Source: Hyphomicrobium sp. 12-62-95 (GTDB lineage: Bacteria; Pseudomonadota; Alphaproteobacteria; Rhizobiales; Hyphomicrobiaceae). From it: a stretch of 64,000 bases of DNA. The notes under the pieces are model-generated. The model searched no databases. It was not told where the DNA came from and saw nothing but the letters and a program-made list of their open reading frames with translations. The translations under genes and the position numbers were made by a program. The stretch spans positions 306,001-370,000 of the forward strand of contig NCCZ01000003.1 in assembly GCA_002279935.1 (NCBI GenBank), given 5' to 3'. This document shows, one piece after another, positions 8,539 to 17,915 of the stretch. Position 1 is the first letter of the stretch. The number at the start of each line of letters is the position of its first letter.

Positions 8539-9045
8539 CTACGCCGCTGACGAAAGCTCCCGCGCCATCGCGCGCCGCAGCAGGGATTTGAAATGATCCT
8601 GCTCAGCGGACGAGAACTGCGCCAGCAGTTCGCGTTCGACTTCGATTGCGATGGGCGCCGCGCGCATCATCAATGCGCGGCCCTCGTCCGTCACGCTGAC
8701 GGCATACATCCGCGCGTCGGACTTTGTGCGTTCGCGATGGATCAGCCCGCGCATTTCCAGACGCCGCACGATGTCGGCAAGCGTCGACCGGTCGATGCCC
8801 GACGTCTCGCACAACGCCGTCTGGCTGGGCTTTTGCAGACCGTCGATGGCCGCCAACACCACGAACTGGCGTGCGGTAATCCCGAGTTGACCCGTCGCGC
8901 GGGCAAACATTTCCTCGGCGTGCTGTCCGGCCCGATGCAGCAAATGCGTCGCGCTGTGCGCCGCAAAGCTCAAGACCGAATCCTGTTCCGCACCAGCATC
9001 CTGCGGCTCGAGAACAGATCCGGACGTCGTCGTGCTCATGGTCAT
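8539..9045 (-). CDS. MarR family transcriptional regulator
   Basis: This 168-residue protein has a MarR winged helix. LGITARQFVVLAAI is followed by the recognition region SQTALCETSGIDRSTLADIV and the wing RERTKSDARMYAVSVT. Helices at both ends would form the dimer interface. It is convergent with the puuA-like gene, with two bases between the stops, and divergent from the AraC gene across 206 bp. No ligand or target can be named. None of the four TGTGATCACA palindromes lies in its promoter region, so it is probably outside that regulon. Confidence 0.9.
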   Translation of the reverse strand: MTMSTTTSGSVLEPQDAGAEQDSVLSFAAHSATHLLHRAGQHAEEMFARATGQLGITARQFVVLAAIDGLQKPSQTALCETSGIDRSTLADIVRRLEMRGLIHRERTKSDARMYAVSVTDEGRALMMRAAPIAIEVERELLAQFSSAEQDHFKSLLRRAMARELSSAA

Positions 9046-9251
9046 GATGGTTATCCACTCTTTGACGGCGCATGTCCGCCGCGGCTGCGCTGCGCCTATG
9101 GTTTCTGCTAACGTGTGAAGTCAGGGATCACTCGCACGTTGCCGCGATGTGTCGTTCCCTGACTGAAATATGGGGCTTCCGGAGCGGCCTCACATTGGCA
9201 TTTCGCGACAAAGTGATAATCTTTCGCCGAAACGACAAAGGGGCGGAAATC

Positions 9252-10331
9252 ATGCCTGAATTCGCCGCAGATCAGCTCGGTGTTCAAAGATGTGGCATAT
9301 TCAGCGAATTGCCTGAATTCCTGCGGTCTTTTGGAGTCGATCCAAAACCGCTGCTGGAAAAACATGGATTCGCGTGCGGCGATCTCGACGATCGCGACCG
9401 CGCGCTTCCTTTCGCCAGTGTCGTGCGTCTGCTCGACGACTGCGCCCGTGTCACGGAGAACGGCGCATTCGGGTTCTTACTCGGCTTACGCGCCCGCATT
9501 GAGCATCTGGGGCTCATCGGCGAAATGGTGCGCTCCGCACCAACTCTCGGCCGGGCCGTTCGCGCCCACATCGAAAATCACCACCGTATTGTGCGCGGCG
9601 GCGCGCCTTATGTCGTTGAGCAAGACCCCTATATCGTTCGCCAGAAAGATCAGACGCTGATTGGCTATCGCTGTTTGATCAGCGGATTGCCGTCTCTACA
9701 ATTTCTGTTGGCGTCCGTCGGCGCGGGCGTGGCGCTCGTCCATGAGTTGACTGGTCAGTTGCCCAAGGAAATCCTTTTCGCTTGTAGTGAAACAGCAGTT
9801 CCGGCGGCCGATGAGATCCGCGCCGCCGTCAAACCGGCGAGAGTCGTTTTTGAATCGCATCATTTCGGCTTTACGTATCCCAAGCACGTCGTTGATCTGC
9901 CGCTTCCGAGTGCGGATCCTGTCAAATTTGAACGGACCATGAAACAGGTCCACGGCTATTGGAACGATCTCGAGCCCGACTTCGCCGATCAGATAAGACG
10001 CCTGCTTCTCCCCGCCCTTCATGCGGAACGTGCGCACATGCACATGGTCTGCGAGGCCACCGGATTGACACCGCGCACCGTCAATCGGCGGCTCGCCGAG
10101 CAGGGCACGACGCTCCGCACGCTCGTTAACGAGACGCGGTATAGCATTGCCCGGCAGTTGCTACGTCACACGCACCTGCCGGTTGCGGCCGTCGCTCAGG
10201 TCATGGGATATTCGGAACCGGGTGTGTTCGTGCGCGCGTTCCGGCAATGGTCTGGCTCGACACCAGACTCATGGCGCAAGTCGTTGCCGCGCATGCCCGC
10301 AGGGCCGACTCAGAGCACAACCGTCGTCTAG
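9252..10331 (+). CDS. AraC family transcriptional regulator with N-terminal arabinose-binding-type domain
   Basis: This 359-residue protein has an N-terminal domain (about 10-200) resembling the Arabinose_bd region of OruR-like regulators. The C-terminal AraC pair of helix-turn-helix motifs follows, the second seen in PVAAVAQVMGYSEPGVFVRAFRQW. The frame is open from 9072, but the ATG at 9252 has an AAAGGGGCGG ribosome site, so the upstream 60 codons are probably untranslated. It is divergent from the MarR gene and convergent with the small secreted protein. Members of this class often respond to amino acids or aromatic compounds; the inducer here is unknown. Confidence 0.88.
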   Translation: MPEFAADQLGVQRCGIFSELPEFLRSFGVDPKPLLEKHGFACGDLDDRDRALPFASVVRLLDDCARVTENGAFGFLLGLRARIEHLGLIGEMVRSAPTLGRAVRAHIENHHRIVRGGAPYVVEQDPYIVRQKDQTLIGYRCLISGLPSLQFLLASVGAGVALVHELTGQLPKEILFACSETAVPAADEIRAAVKPARVVFESHHFGFTYPKHVVDLPLPSADPVKFERTMKQVHGYWNDLEPDFADQIRRLLLPALHAERAHMHMVCEATGLTPRTVNRRLAEQGTTLRTLVNETRYSIARQLLRHTHLPVAAVAQVMGYSEPGVFVRAFRQWSGSTPDSWRKSLPRMPAGPTQSTTVV

Positions 10332-10344
10332 GCTCCAACGGAGC

Positions 10345-10647
10345 TTAGTGCATGTAGGAGGTGTTGCCGCCGATGGGCGAAGTGGGCTGTTCCCAGAAGA
10401 AATCGCCCTGCAGCGGCGCACCCGACGTGCGGGCATTCATCGACGGATCCTGGCGGCGCGTGTCACCGATGACATCCGACTTGCGCACCGTGTAACCGCC
10501 ACGGCGGCCGTAGTAGGATTTGCCCGTGAGTGGCTTCGCCTTCTTGGCGCCTGAGTTCTGCGCGTCGGCCGTCTGCGGCACGGCGACTGCGGCAGCGCCC
10601 GTCAGAAGCAGAGCAACCATCATCGATTTGAGCAGGGGTCGGGCCAC
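10345..10647 (-). CDS. Small secreted protein of unknown function
   Basis: This is a 100-residue protein with a clear signal peptide (KSMMVALLLTGAAAVAVPQTADA, cleavage near 29). The mature part is basic, glycine-rich and low in hydrophobic residues, with KSYYGRRGGYTVRKSDVIGD. No ATG has a good ribosome site. The GTG at 10647 has GGAGG seven bases upstream and is chosen as start. The stop codon and that of the convergent AraC gene both lie inside one short hairpin (10328-10348). I do not recognise the family. Confidence 0.65.
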   Translation of the reverse strand: MARPLLKSMMVALLLTGAAAVAVPQTADAQNSGAKKAKPLTGKSYYGRRGGYTVRKSDVIGDTRRQDPSMNARTSGAPLQGDFFWEQPTSPIGGNTSYMH

Positions 10648-10876
10648 GGGGCGCCTCCAGAAAGCATTGATCAAACAAGCGTAATGCGCTCGCCCCGGTT
10701 GGTCTACCACCTAGGAGTTAATTCTTCTTAGTGAAGAGGCACTTCGGCCACATATTGAAGTTGGCGAAGCCAACCAGGTGATCACGCCTTCTGATCGCCG
10801 CCCCACCCGACCACGTCTTGACAGCGCGCCGCGTGCGTCGTCCCTTTCTGCCTATTGTGCCAACACCAACACGCGG

Positions 10877-11308
10877 ATGACAGCGATGGTCACCATCAGC
10901 GAGCGCCAGCCAAGATCCACCCCCGTGACGTGGGAGTTAGCGCGCACCCGTCGGATCGCACTGGGGGGCGCTATTCTGATCGCCTTGGCGACCGGCGCCG
11001 CCATCGGCTCCACCTACGCCCCGGCCGCCGCCACCGACCCGGATTTGCTCGTCCTGGTGCGCTTCATGGCCTTCGTGAAGACGGTCATCGCACTCTCCGC
11101 GGCCGCCGCAGTCGCGTGGCGTCTCGGCGCCGATATCGCGCGCCCACTCTCCGCCGCCTACATCGCATCCGTTGCGTTGATGGCCCTCGCGCCGGGGCTC
11201 ATTTGGTATGAAGCGCTCTTGCCGCTCGCCAGCGGGGCCTTCCATTCCGGCCTTTTGCTCGGTTTGGCCCTTTCTGCTGGCGATGGATTGCTCAAGCGCA
11301 GCGCCTGA
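10877..11308 (+). CDS. Small integral membrane protein, unknown function
   Basis: This 143-residue protein has about four hydrophobic helices (for example RIALGGAILIALATGAAIG and MAFVKTVIALSAAAAVAW). The frame is open from 10778, but the upstream part is Arg/Pro-rich and looks non-coding, so ATG 10877 (or 10886) is more likely. The ribosome site is weak. It is convergent with recQ, 11 bases apart. Hydrophobic pattern and codon use support a real gene. No family was recognised. Confidence 0.6.
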   Translation: MTAMVTISERQPRSTPVTWELARTRRIALGGAILIALATGAAIGSTYAPAAATDPDLLVLVRFMAFVKTVIALSAAAAVAWRLGADIARPLSAAYIASVALMALAPGLIWYEALLPLASGAFHSGLLLGLALSAGDGLLKRSA

Positions 11309-11319
11309 GACGCGCGGCT

Positions 11320-13506
11320 CTACGCCAGTTCTGCCAGCACGCACTTCAACAGCCCATAGTCGAACCGGCCATCGAGCGCGCCGTGTACCGGTCCGAGTTT
11401 GCCGCTTTCCAGCGTGCCGAAACGTTCAAACGCGGCATGGATCTCGTCGAGATCGCTGTCGTCGAGGTCTTTCAGAACGTCGCGCGCCTCCACCAGCCCG
11501 GCCTCGATCGCGTCCGCGAAATGCCCGTGGATGGTGCCAACATTCAATCCGCGCCGCGCCGCGATCGCTTCCGCGTCGAGCCCCTGCAGATGCAAGGCCA
11601 GCGTCTCGTTCACGGTCGCAGCCAGCCGGTTGTTGAGCATGGGATGGCCCGCGAACGCCGCCAGCGTATCGAGCATCGCCTGCCCGTAGCGCTTGATCTT
11701 GCTTGCGCCGAGCCCGGTGATATCGCCGAGCGCGTCCAGCGTCTGCGGGCGGATCGAAGCCAGCTCCGCCAAAGTCTTGTCGTGACAGATAACATACGGC
11801 GGCAGCTTCGCTTCGCCCGCCAGCCGCGCGCGCAAGGCCTTGAGAGCGGCAAAAGCGCCTTGGTGCTGCGCTGGCACGCCGGCCGCCGCCGGGCTCTTCT
11901 TCTCCCGCTTCGATTTTGCGCCGCGGTCACCCACCGGCGCTACGCGCATCAAAAACTTCTCGTCCCCTCTCAAAAGAGGCCGCGCCCGGTCGGTCAGCTG
12001 CAGCGTGCCGAAACCTTCATCGTCACCCGTCAGATAACCCTGCGCCACAAGCTGCCGGTAAAGCCCGCGCCACGCCGCCGCGTCCGTATCTTTGCCGATC
12101 CCGAACACGGTCAGCTTGTCATGCGAGGCGCGAATGCAGCGCTCGTCCGCCTTGCCATGCAGGATATCGACGAGGTAGCCCACACCGTAGCGCTGCCCCG
12201 TGCGATAGGCGGTCGAGAGCGCCTTTTGAGCCAAAACGGTCCCATCCGTGGTTGCTGGCGGCGTCAGGCAGTTATCACAATTCCCGCACGGCTTGCTGTC
12301 CCGCTCGCCGAAGTAGGCCAGCAGCGCCTGCCGCCGGCACGTCACCATCTCGCCGAGCCCAATCAGCGCATCGAGCTTCTGCCGCATCGTCTGCTTGAAC
12401 GTCTCCGACCCGTCCGACTGTGCGATCCACTGCCGCTGCTGAATGACGTCCTGCAGCGAATAGGCGAGCCACGCATTCGCCGGCTCGCCATCGCGCCCCG
12501 CCCGCCCCGTCTCTTGGTAATAAGCCTCGATCGACTTCGGCAGGCTCAAGTGCCCCACGAACCGCACGTCCGGCTTGTCGATCCCCATCCCAAACGCGAT
12601 CGTCGCGACAATGATCAGCCCATCTTCGTTGAGAAACCGCTCCTGCGCCTTGCGCCGAACCTGTGCATCAAGCCCCGCGTGATAGGCCAGCGCCCGGCGC
12701 CCCTTGCCCGATAGCCACGCCGCCGTCTCTTCCACTTGCTTGCGCGATAGGCAGTAAACGATCCCGGCATCTTCCGGGTGTTCGCTTTCGATAAACTGCC
12801 ACAGCCGCTCGCGCGCGCCGACCGACCCCATCTCCGCGATCGTGTAGCGAATATTCGGCCGGTCGAAGCTCGCAACAAACCGCTCCGCCCCCTCTAGGCT
12901 GAGCTCCGCGACGATCTCCTCGCGCGTCCGCTCATCCGCCGTCGCGGTCAATGCCAGCCGCGGCACCCCTGGAAAGCGCTCCGCCAGCATCCGCAATTGC
13001 CGGTACTCCGGCCGGAAATCATGCCCCCACTGCGACACGCAATGCGCTTCGTCGATGGCGAACACCGACACCGTCGTCTGCCCGAGCAGATTGATCATCC
13101 GCTCCTGCAAAAGCCGCTCTGGCGCCACGTACAACACATCGAGCGCACCGGCCACGAGCTGCCGCTCCACCGCCTGCTGCTCGGGAAATGACTGACTGGA
13201 ATTCAAAAACGCCGCCGAGACGCCCGCTTCCTTCAGCGCATCCACCTGATCCTGCATCAGCGCGATCAGCGGCGACACCACGATGCCCGTGCCGGCCCGG
13301 ACGATAGCGGGGATCTGGTAGCACAGCGACTTGCCGCCCCCCGTTGGCATCAAAACGAGCGCATCCCTCCCCGCCAACACCGCCTCGATGATCGCGGACT
13401 GGTGCAAGCGGAAGCTGTGATAGCCAAACACGCGTTCCAACACGCCAAGCGCGTCCTGAAGCGTCGGACTGTCGGAGGTGATTTTCCGCTGAGCGGCGGG
13501 GGGCAT
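11320..13506 (-). CDS. recQ: ATP-dependent DNA helicase RecQ
   Basis: This is a 728-residue helicase. Walker A is MPTGGGKS (about 53-60), the DEAH box lies in [20 protein letters not shown] (about 150-169), and motif VI is [10 protein letters not shown]. The RQC zinc cluster has [12 protein letters not shown] and CGNCDNC. An HRDC domain follows (about 550-620). The last 100 residues hold an extra helix-turn-helix-like region ([20 protein letters not shown]), which makes it longer than E. coli RecQ (about 609). It unwinds DNA 3'-5' in recombination and fork repair. The frame opens at 13635, but the ATG at 13506 starts the conserved protein. Confidence 0.95.
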   Translation of the reverse strand: MPPAAQRKITSDSPTLQDALGVLERVFGYHSFRLHQSAIIEAVLAGRDALVLMPTGGGKSLCYQIPAIVRAGTGIVVSPLIALMQDQVDALKEAGVSAAFLNSSQSFPEQQAVERQLVAGALDVLYVAPERLLQERMINLLGQTTVSVFAIDEAHCVSQWGHDFRPEYRQLRMLAERFPGVPRLALTATADERTREEIVAELSLEGAERFVASFDRPNIRYTIAEMGSVGARERLWQFIESEHPEDAGIVYCLSRKQVEETAAWLSGKGRRALAYHAGLDAQVRRKAQERFLNEDGLIIVATIAFGMGIDKPDVRFVGHLSLPKSIEAYYQETGRAGRDGEPANAWLAYSLQDVIQQRQWIAQSDGSETFKQTMRQKLDALIGLGEMVTCRRQALLAYFGERDSKPCGNCDNCLTPPATTDGTVLAQKALSTAYRTGQRYGVGYLVDILHGKADERCIRASHDKLTVFGIGKDTDAAAWRGLYRQLVAQGYLTGDDEGFGTLQLTDRARPLLRGDEKFLMRVAPVGDRGAKSKREKKSPAAAGVPAQHQGAFAALKALRARLAGEAKLPPYVICHDKTLAELASIRPQTLDALGDITGLGASKIKRYGQAMLDTLAAFAGHPMLNNRLAATVNETLALHLQGLDAEAIAARRGLNVGTIHGHFADAIEAGLVEARDVLKDLDDSDLDEIHAAFERFGTLESGKLGPVHGALDGRFDYGLLKCVLAELA

Positions 13507-13757
13507 GGGTTCTAATCGATCAATCAGCACTGCGATGACCCACCTGTGTAAATGATTCCCTAGCCCGCGCGCCGAGCCCGAGCCCGCACTCCCATGATTT
13601 CCGCGGCCCCGCGCTGCCCTCCGGTCGTCGCCCAACGAAAAGGAGCGGCCGTCTCCGTCGCGTGAAGTGACGCTGACAGAATTGTTCTGTAGAACGACGG
13701 TTGCCGCCCGCGCCCAACCGCTGCGCCCGCCGCCACGGCCCCAAGGAAACCGCCATC

Positions 13758-14417
13758 ATGCGCCTGATCTCAGCACTCCTCGTTGTTCTTGCTGGCTTAT
13801 TCTACGTCGCCTGGCCGGCGTGGTCGGCCTACCAGCTCAAACTGGCCCTGGAGAGCGGCGACGTCGCCGGTGTTAAGCGCGGCATTGATTTCCCAAGTGT
13901 CCGCCAGTCCCTTCGCCCGGCTGCAACCGCCGCCATCGAGCAGAATCTCAAGGAAGCAACCAAGGGCACCCCCGGCAGCGATCTCTTGATCGAAAAGATG
14001 AGCAAGGACACGCTCCCCAAGCTGGTCGAAACCTCGCTCGACGCGATATTGACCCCGCAGGCGATCATTCGCATGCACGCCGAAGGCAAGAGCCTGCGCG
14101 AGTTGATCAAGTCGGTCAAAACCGGCGGCCCCGATCTCATGGGTCAAGTCGGCGGCCTCGTCCGTGACCTCTTTGGCAAAAAGCCCAACGCCGGGTCACC
14201 CCCCGCCAGCCCGCCCTCCGATTCAGCCGCCGCCCCCATCGTCCCCGAAAGCCGCCGTTTGGGGCTGGGCAACATTAAATCCGCCGGCTTCGACGGCCCC
14301 ACCTCCATCTACCTAGGGTTGGCCCGCGACCCCGCTACCACCGGCCCCGATCTGACCGCCACCATGTCCTTCACCGGCACAGGCTGGCGCGTCACCGGCC
14401 TCGTGCCCAGAATTTGA
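13758..14417 (+). CDS. DUF2939-like membrane-anchored protein
   Basis: This 219-residue protein has one N-terminal hydrophobic segment (ISALLVVLAGLFYVAWPAWSAY). The sequence that follows, LKLALESGDVAGVKRGIDFPSVRQSLRP, is the pattern of DUF2939 proteins, in which a helical domain sits outside the inner membrane. The C-terminus contains a Pro/Ala-rich linker and a small beta-rich end. The ATG at 13758 has an AAGGAAA site and is preferred to the upstream ATG at 13701. It is divergent from recQ across 250 bp. The role is unknown. Confidence 0.7.
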   Translation: MRLISALLVVLAGLFYVAWPAWSAYQLKLALESGDVAGVKRGIDFPSVRQSLRPAATAAIEQNLKEATKGTPGSDLLIEKMSKDTLPKLVETSLDAILTPQAIIRMHAEGKSLRELIKSVKTGGPDLMGQVGGLVRDLFGKKPNAGSPPASPPSDSAAAPIVPESRRLGLGNIKSAGFDGPTSIYLGLARDPATTGPDLTATMSFTGTGWRVTGLVPRI

Positions 14418-14634
14418 CCGTGCGGATGGAACTTTAGGTGGTCCGCCTGGCTTTAATGCGTTTTGGAATATCAGTATGTTAGAGAACGCGGCTGCAACGA
14501 TTTGTGTGCCTCGTTTATCATGTTTCAAGGAATGCCGGTCAGGACTGGTTTTCTAATCGATCGGGGATTGGCGCGATGCCGCTGCTGCAGCAATAGTGCG
14601 CCCGCGGAGCATAAGTGTAGGGGAGTTCGTTTCG

Positions 14635-16518
14635 ATGCGTTGGGTTGGGTTTGCCGTGGCCGCCATGGCGGTTGCAATGGGATGGGGCATTCCAGTTTCG
14701 GCTGCGCCCGCGACGGCAACAATCGGCTTGGTCGCTGGCGAAGATATGAGCGCCGAACAAAGAACGGCACTCGCCGCGATCGTCGCCGAAGTCGACCGTC
14801 GCCTGGACGCCGAACGTGATCCGATCGAAAAATCCTTCCTCTCGCAACTCGCCGGCCACTACCGCGAATTCGATGCCGCCCCGCACTGGACCAACTCTGG
14901 CGGCCTGACGCCTGCGGGACAAAACCTGTTCGACGAATTGGCCAGGGCCGATCAGTACGGTCTCGATCCCGCTCAATTCCAAATGCCGGCTTTGCCCATC
15001 GCGGCAGCATCGCTCGCCGCCCGCGCCACAGCCGAAGTTGATCTCTCCGTCTCAGCCGTGCGCTATGCTTGGCACGCTCGCGGCGGCCGCGTCGACGCCA
15101 CGCAACTCTCCCGCTGGATCGATGCCTCGCCCAAAACGCTCTACGCAGGTGACGTCTTCCGCGCCATCGCCGCCAATGGCAACGATCCCGTCGCTGGTCT
15201 GCGCAGCTTCCATCCCGCGCACCCGCAATTCGAGCGCCTCCGTCAGGCCTACCTCGAAGCTCGCGGCGACATTGCCGCCAAACCGCTCCCGCTGCTCGCG
15301 CCCGGCACGCGCATCGACGCCGGCCAGCGCCATCCCGACGTACCCCTCATCCGCCAGCGCCTTGGCCTCGAAGTCTCCGAAGACGCCGACCTTCTCGACC
15401 GCACGCTGATGCGCAAAATCCGCGCCGCCGTCGACAACGCCGGCTACGGATCCAAGCGCTATGTCGACGATGGCATCCGCGAAATCCTGAACCGCGCCAC
15501 CCCGCCCTCGCGCGTCGCCAACCGCGCCACACTCGACAAATTCCTCGTCAATCTCGAGCGCTGGCGCACCATGCCCGACGATATGGGCAAAATGTACGTT
15601 TGGAACAACTTGCCCGAATACCAGACCCGCGTGGTCAAGGCCGGCGAGGTGATCCATCAGGAACGCATCATCATCGGCAAGCCCAACACGCAGACGCCGG
15701 TCTTCTCCGACACGATGGACCACGTCATTTTCCAGCCCGAATGGGGCGTGCCGGAGTCGATCAAGCTGCGCCAGATTCTGCCGCACATGCGCGGCGGCGA
15801 CTATGGCGTCCTCGCCCGCCGCGGCATGCAGATCCGCGATGGCAAGCGCGTCATCAATCCGGCCCGCATCAAGTGGTCGAAGGTCGACATCCGCAACATT
15901 CCGATCATCCAGGGCGCCGGCCCCGGCAACCCGCTCGGCCGTCTGAAGTTCATGTTCCCGAACCATCACGACGTCTACATGCACGACACCAACGACAAGC
16001 ACCTCTTCAACAGCACCGAACGCACGTTTTCCCACGGCTGCATCCGCGTCCGCAATCCCGACCGCTTTGCCGAAGTCATTTTAGGCGAGATGGAAGGCTG
16101 GACGAACGACGATGTTGCCCGCCAGCTGAAGGTCAAAACCTCCACGCGCATCGATCTCAAAACGCACCTTCCCGTTCACAACACCTATCTGACGACGTGG
16201 GTGAACCCGGATGGTGCCGTGGTCCAGTTCAAGGACATCTATGGTCACGACAAGCGTTACAGCGAGGCGCTCGCCGGCAAGTCCATCCAGCTGATTGCCT
16301 CGCGCGATCCCGCACTTGTCCTCAAGCGCCAAAACGAAGAGCTGCGCAAGGGCGTGGCCGCTATCTACAAGGCCAAGCCAAGGCCCAAGCTGAAGCCGGC
16401 CCCCGCCTTCGCAGCCTTTGGCGGCCCCCCGCCGAAGCCATGGTTCAAGTCGAGCCTGGGCAAGCCGGTCAAGCCCTCCGCACCGCCGCCGCGCCTGCTT
16501 TACTTTCAGCAGTGGTAA
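14635..16518 (+). CDS. L,D-transpeptidase, YcbB/LdtD-like, large form
   Basis: This is a 627-residue secreted enzyme. A signal peptide (WVGFAVAAMAVAMGWGIPVSA) is followed by a long helical scaffold and a peptidoglycan-binding-like segment (HPDVPLIRQRLGL). The YkuD catalytic domain ends in HDTNDKHLF and SHGCIRV, with the nucleophile Cys near residue 469. It makes 3-3 cross-links in the periplasmic wall. The last 70 residues are Lys/Pro-rich and probably disordered. TAGGGGAG sits upstream of the ATG at 14635. A terminator follows at 16540. A second, smaller L,D-transpeptidase is encoded at 46798. Confidence 0.9.
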   Translation: MRWVGFAVAAMAVAMGWGIPVSAAPATATIGLVAGEDMSAEQRTALAAIVAEVDRRLDAERDPIEKSFLSQLAGHYREFDAAPHWTNSGGLTPAGQNLFDELARADQYGLDPAQFQMPALPIAAASLAARATAEVDLSVSAVRYAWHARGGRVDATQLSRWIDASPKTLYAGDVFRAIAANGNDPVAGLRSFHPAHPQFERLRQAYLEARGDIAAKPLPLLAPGTRIDAGQRHPDVPLIRQRLGLEVSEDADLLDRTLMRKIRAAVDNAGYGSKRYVDDGIREILNRATPPSRVANRATLDKFLVNLERWRTMPDDMGKMYVWNNLPEYQTRVVKAGEVIHQERIIIGKPNTQTPVFSDTMDHVIFQPEWGVPESIKLRQILPHMRGGDYGVLARRGMQIRDGKRVINPARIKWSKVDIRNIPIIQGAGPGNPLGRLKFMFPNHHDVYMHDTNDKHLFNSTERTFSHGCIRVRNPDRFAEVILGEMEGWTNDDVARQLKVKTSTRIDLKTHLPVHNTYLTTWVNPDGAVVQFKDIYGHDKRYSEALAGKSIQLIASRDPALVLKRQNEELRKGVAAIYKAKPRPKLKPAPAFAAFGGPPPKPWFKSSLGKPVKPSAPPPRLLYFQQW

Positions 16519-16539
16519 GCCCCTTCTCGCCCTGCCGAT

Positions 16540-16578
16540 AAACGCCCGCTGGAGTCCATCCGGCGGGCGTTTCTCTTT
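16540..16578 (+). terminator. Terminator after the large L,D-transpeptidase gene
   Basis: A 10-bp perfect stem (16540-16549 with 16563-16572) encloses a 13-nt loop. Its 3' arm ends in TTT and is followed by CTCTTT. Confidence 0.7.
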
Positions 16579-16651
16579 CGGGGCTGTCCAACCGGCTTGA
16601 CACAATCTAGGATCGGCAAAACCGCAGGGACGACGAGGGGCAGCCGACCGG

Positions 16652-17908
16652 ATGGACCAGCACGAAACCGCTAGCAGCGCGGATCCCGTCGTCTGGGCTC
16701 CGCCACTTGGGGCCCCCGCCCCGCGCGATCTGTGCACCGATTGCGGCCTCTCCCGCACCGCCGACGCCAAGCGCTGTGGCCGCGCCTGCCAGTTCATCCA
16801 ACCCGACTATCCCGCGATGGAAACCAAAGTCCACGGCCGCCCGCGTGATGCCGCCCGCCCGGACGAGACCTTCTTCGGCCCCGTCCGCCGCATGGTCCGC
16901 GCCGAACTCAGCCCGCCCCGGCTCGGCGCGCAATGGACCGGCATCACCACGCGCATTGCCGAACGCCTGCTCGAAACCGGCGCCGTCGAAGCCGTTCTCA
17001 CCATGGCGCCGGACCCGGACGACAGCTGGAAGCCCATGCCGGTCATCATCACCGCCGCCGAGGGCATGGCGCGCGCCCGCGGCATGCGCATGGGCTACGC
17101 GCCGCTCCTAGCTCTTCTCGAACCCGTTCGCGACCGTGGTTACAAGCGCATCGCCGTCATCGGCATCCCCTGTCAGGTCTTCGCGCTCCGATCCATCGAA
17201 GAAACCTTGGGCCTCGATCGCCTCTACGTCATCGGCACACCCTGCTCCGACAACACCACGACGGAAAACTTCCATAAGTTTCTCGACCTCCTCGCGGACG
17301 ATCCCAAAACCATCACCTACCTCGAATTTCGCGCTGACTATTATGTCGAGTTGCGCTTCACCGACGGCAGCAAGAAGGAGATCCCCTTCCTCAAGCTGCC
17401 GATCTCCAAACTCCCCTCCGACTTTTTTCCCCTCACCTGCCGCACCTGCGTCGACTACACCAACGTGCTGGCCGACATCACGGTCGGCTACATGGGCGGC
17501 GAGGGCCAGCAATGGCTGCTGGTGCGCAACGAACGCGGCGAAGAACTCTTGAATCTTTTGGGCGATGAAGTCCGCCTCTCCGAACCCGGCAGCGCCGGCA
17601 AAAGAAAGAGCGCCGTCGCCGGCTTCCTCGCCAACACCGAACGCGCCGCCGGCGGTCTCCCGCTCCGATCAATGCCCGATTGGTTGCGTCCCATCGTCGG
17701 CTGGCTGATGCCCAAGATTGGCCCGCGCGGTCTTGAATTCGCTCGCTCGCGCCTCGAAATGAAAGCCTGCGAAACGGTGGTCCACTTGCGCCGCGCCATG
17801 CCCCGCCGCGTCCGCCACATGGTCCCCGCCCACGTCTGGGCCCTCGTCGAACCGTATGGCCTCAAGCCCACCACCGACGAACTGCCCCGCCCCCCTCGCG
17901 AGAGCTGA
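16652..17908 (+). CDS. Coenzyme F420 hydrogenase/dehydrogenase beta subunit family protein, BciB-like
   Basis: This is a 418-residue cytoplasmic iron-sulfur flavoprotein of the FrhB/BciB family. Four N-terminal cysteines (28, 31, 42, 46) in CTDCGL...RCGRAC resemble a cluster site. IPCQVFALRSIEE, TPCSDNTT and CRTCVDYTNVLADI are the conserved FrhB core motifs. The region VHGRPRDAARPDETFFGP resembles divinyl-chlorophyllide 8-vinyl reductase BciB. No other pigment gene is in the window, so the substrate is uncertain; it could be a non-photosynthetic reductase of the family. The last 100 residues are basic and amphipathic. The membrane hydrolase gene begins 8 bp downstream and is probably co-transcribed. 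Confidence 0.78.
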   Translation: MDQHETASSADPVVWAPPLGAPAPRDLCTDCGLSRTADAKRCGRACQFIQPDYPAMETKVHGRPRDAARPDETFFGPVRRMVRAELSPPRLGAQWTGITTRIAERLLETGAVEAVLTMAPDPDDSWKPMPVIITAAEGMARARGMRMGYAPLLALLEPVRDRGYKRIAVIGIPCQVFALRSIEETLGLDRLYVIGTPCSDNTTTENFHKFLDLLADDPKTITYLEFRADYYVELRFTDGSKKEIPFLKLPISKLPSDFFPLTCRTCVDYTNVLADITVGYMGGEGQQWLLVRNERGEELLNLLGDEVRLSEPGSAGKRKSAVAGFLANTERAAGGLPLRSMPDWLRPIVGWLMPKIGPRGLEFARSRLEMKACETVVHLRRAMPRRVRHMVPAHVWALVEPYGLKPTTDELPRPPRES

Positions 17909-17915
17909 GCCCTGC

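Noticed and set aside
11383..12714. Long plus-strand open frame of 443 codons opposite recQ
   Set aside because: recQ on the other strand has every helicase motif. The antisense protein is Arg/Leu-rich with no recognisable pattern.
13507..13635. 43-codon N-terminal extension of RecQ
   Set aside because: Gly/Arg-rich, not conserved in the family, and the ATG at 13506 begins the helicase.
15052..16035. Minus-strand open frame opposite the large L,D-transpeptidase
   Set aside because: Shadow of a confirmed gene; acidic, repetitive composition without motifs.
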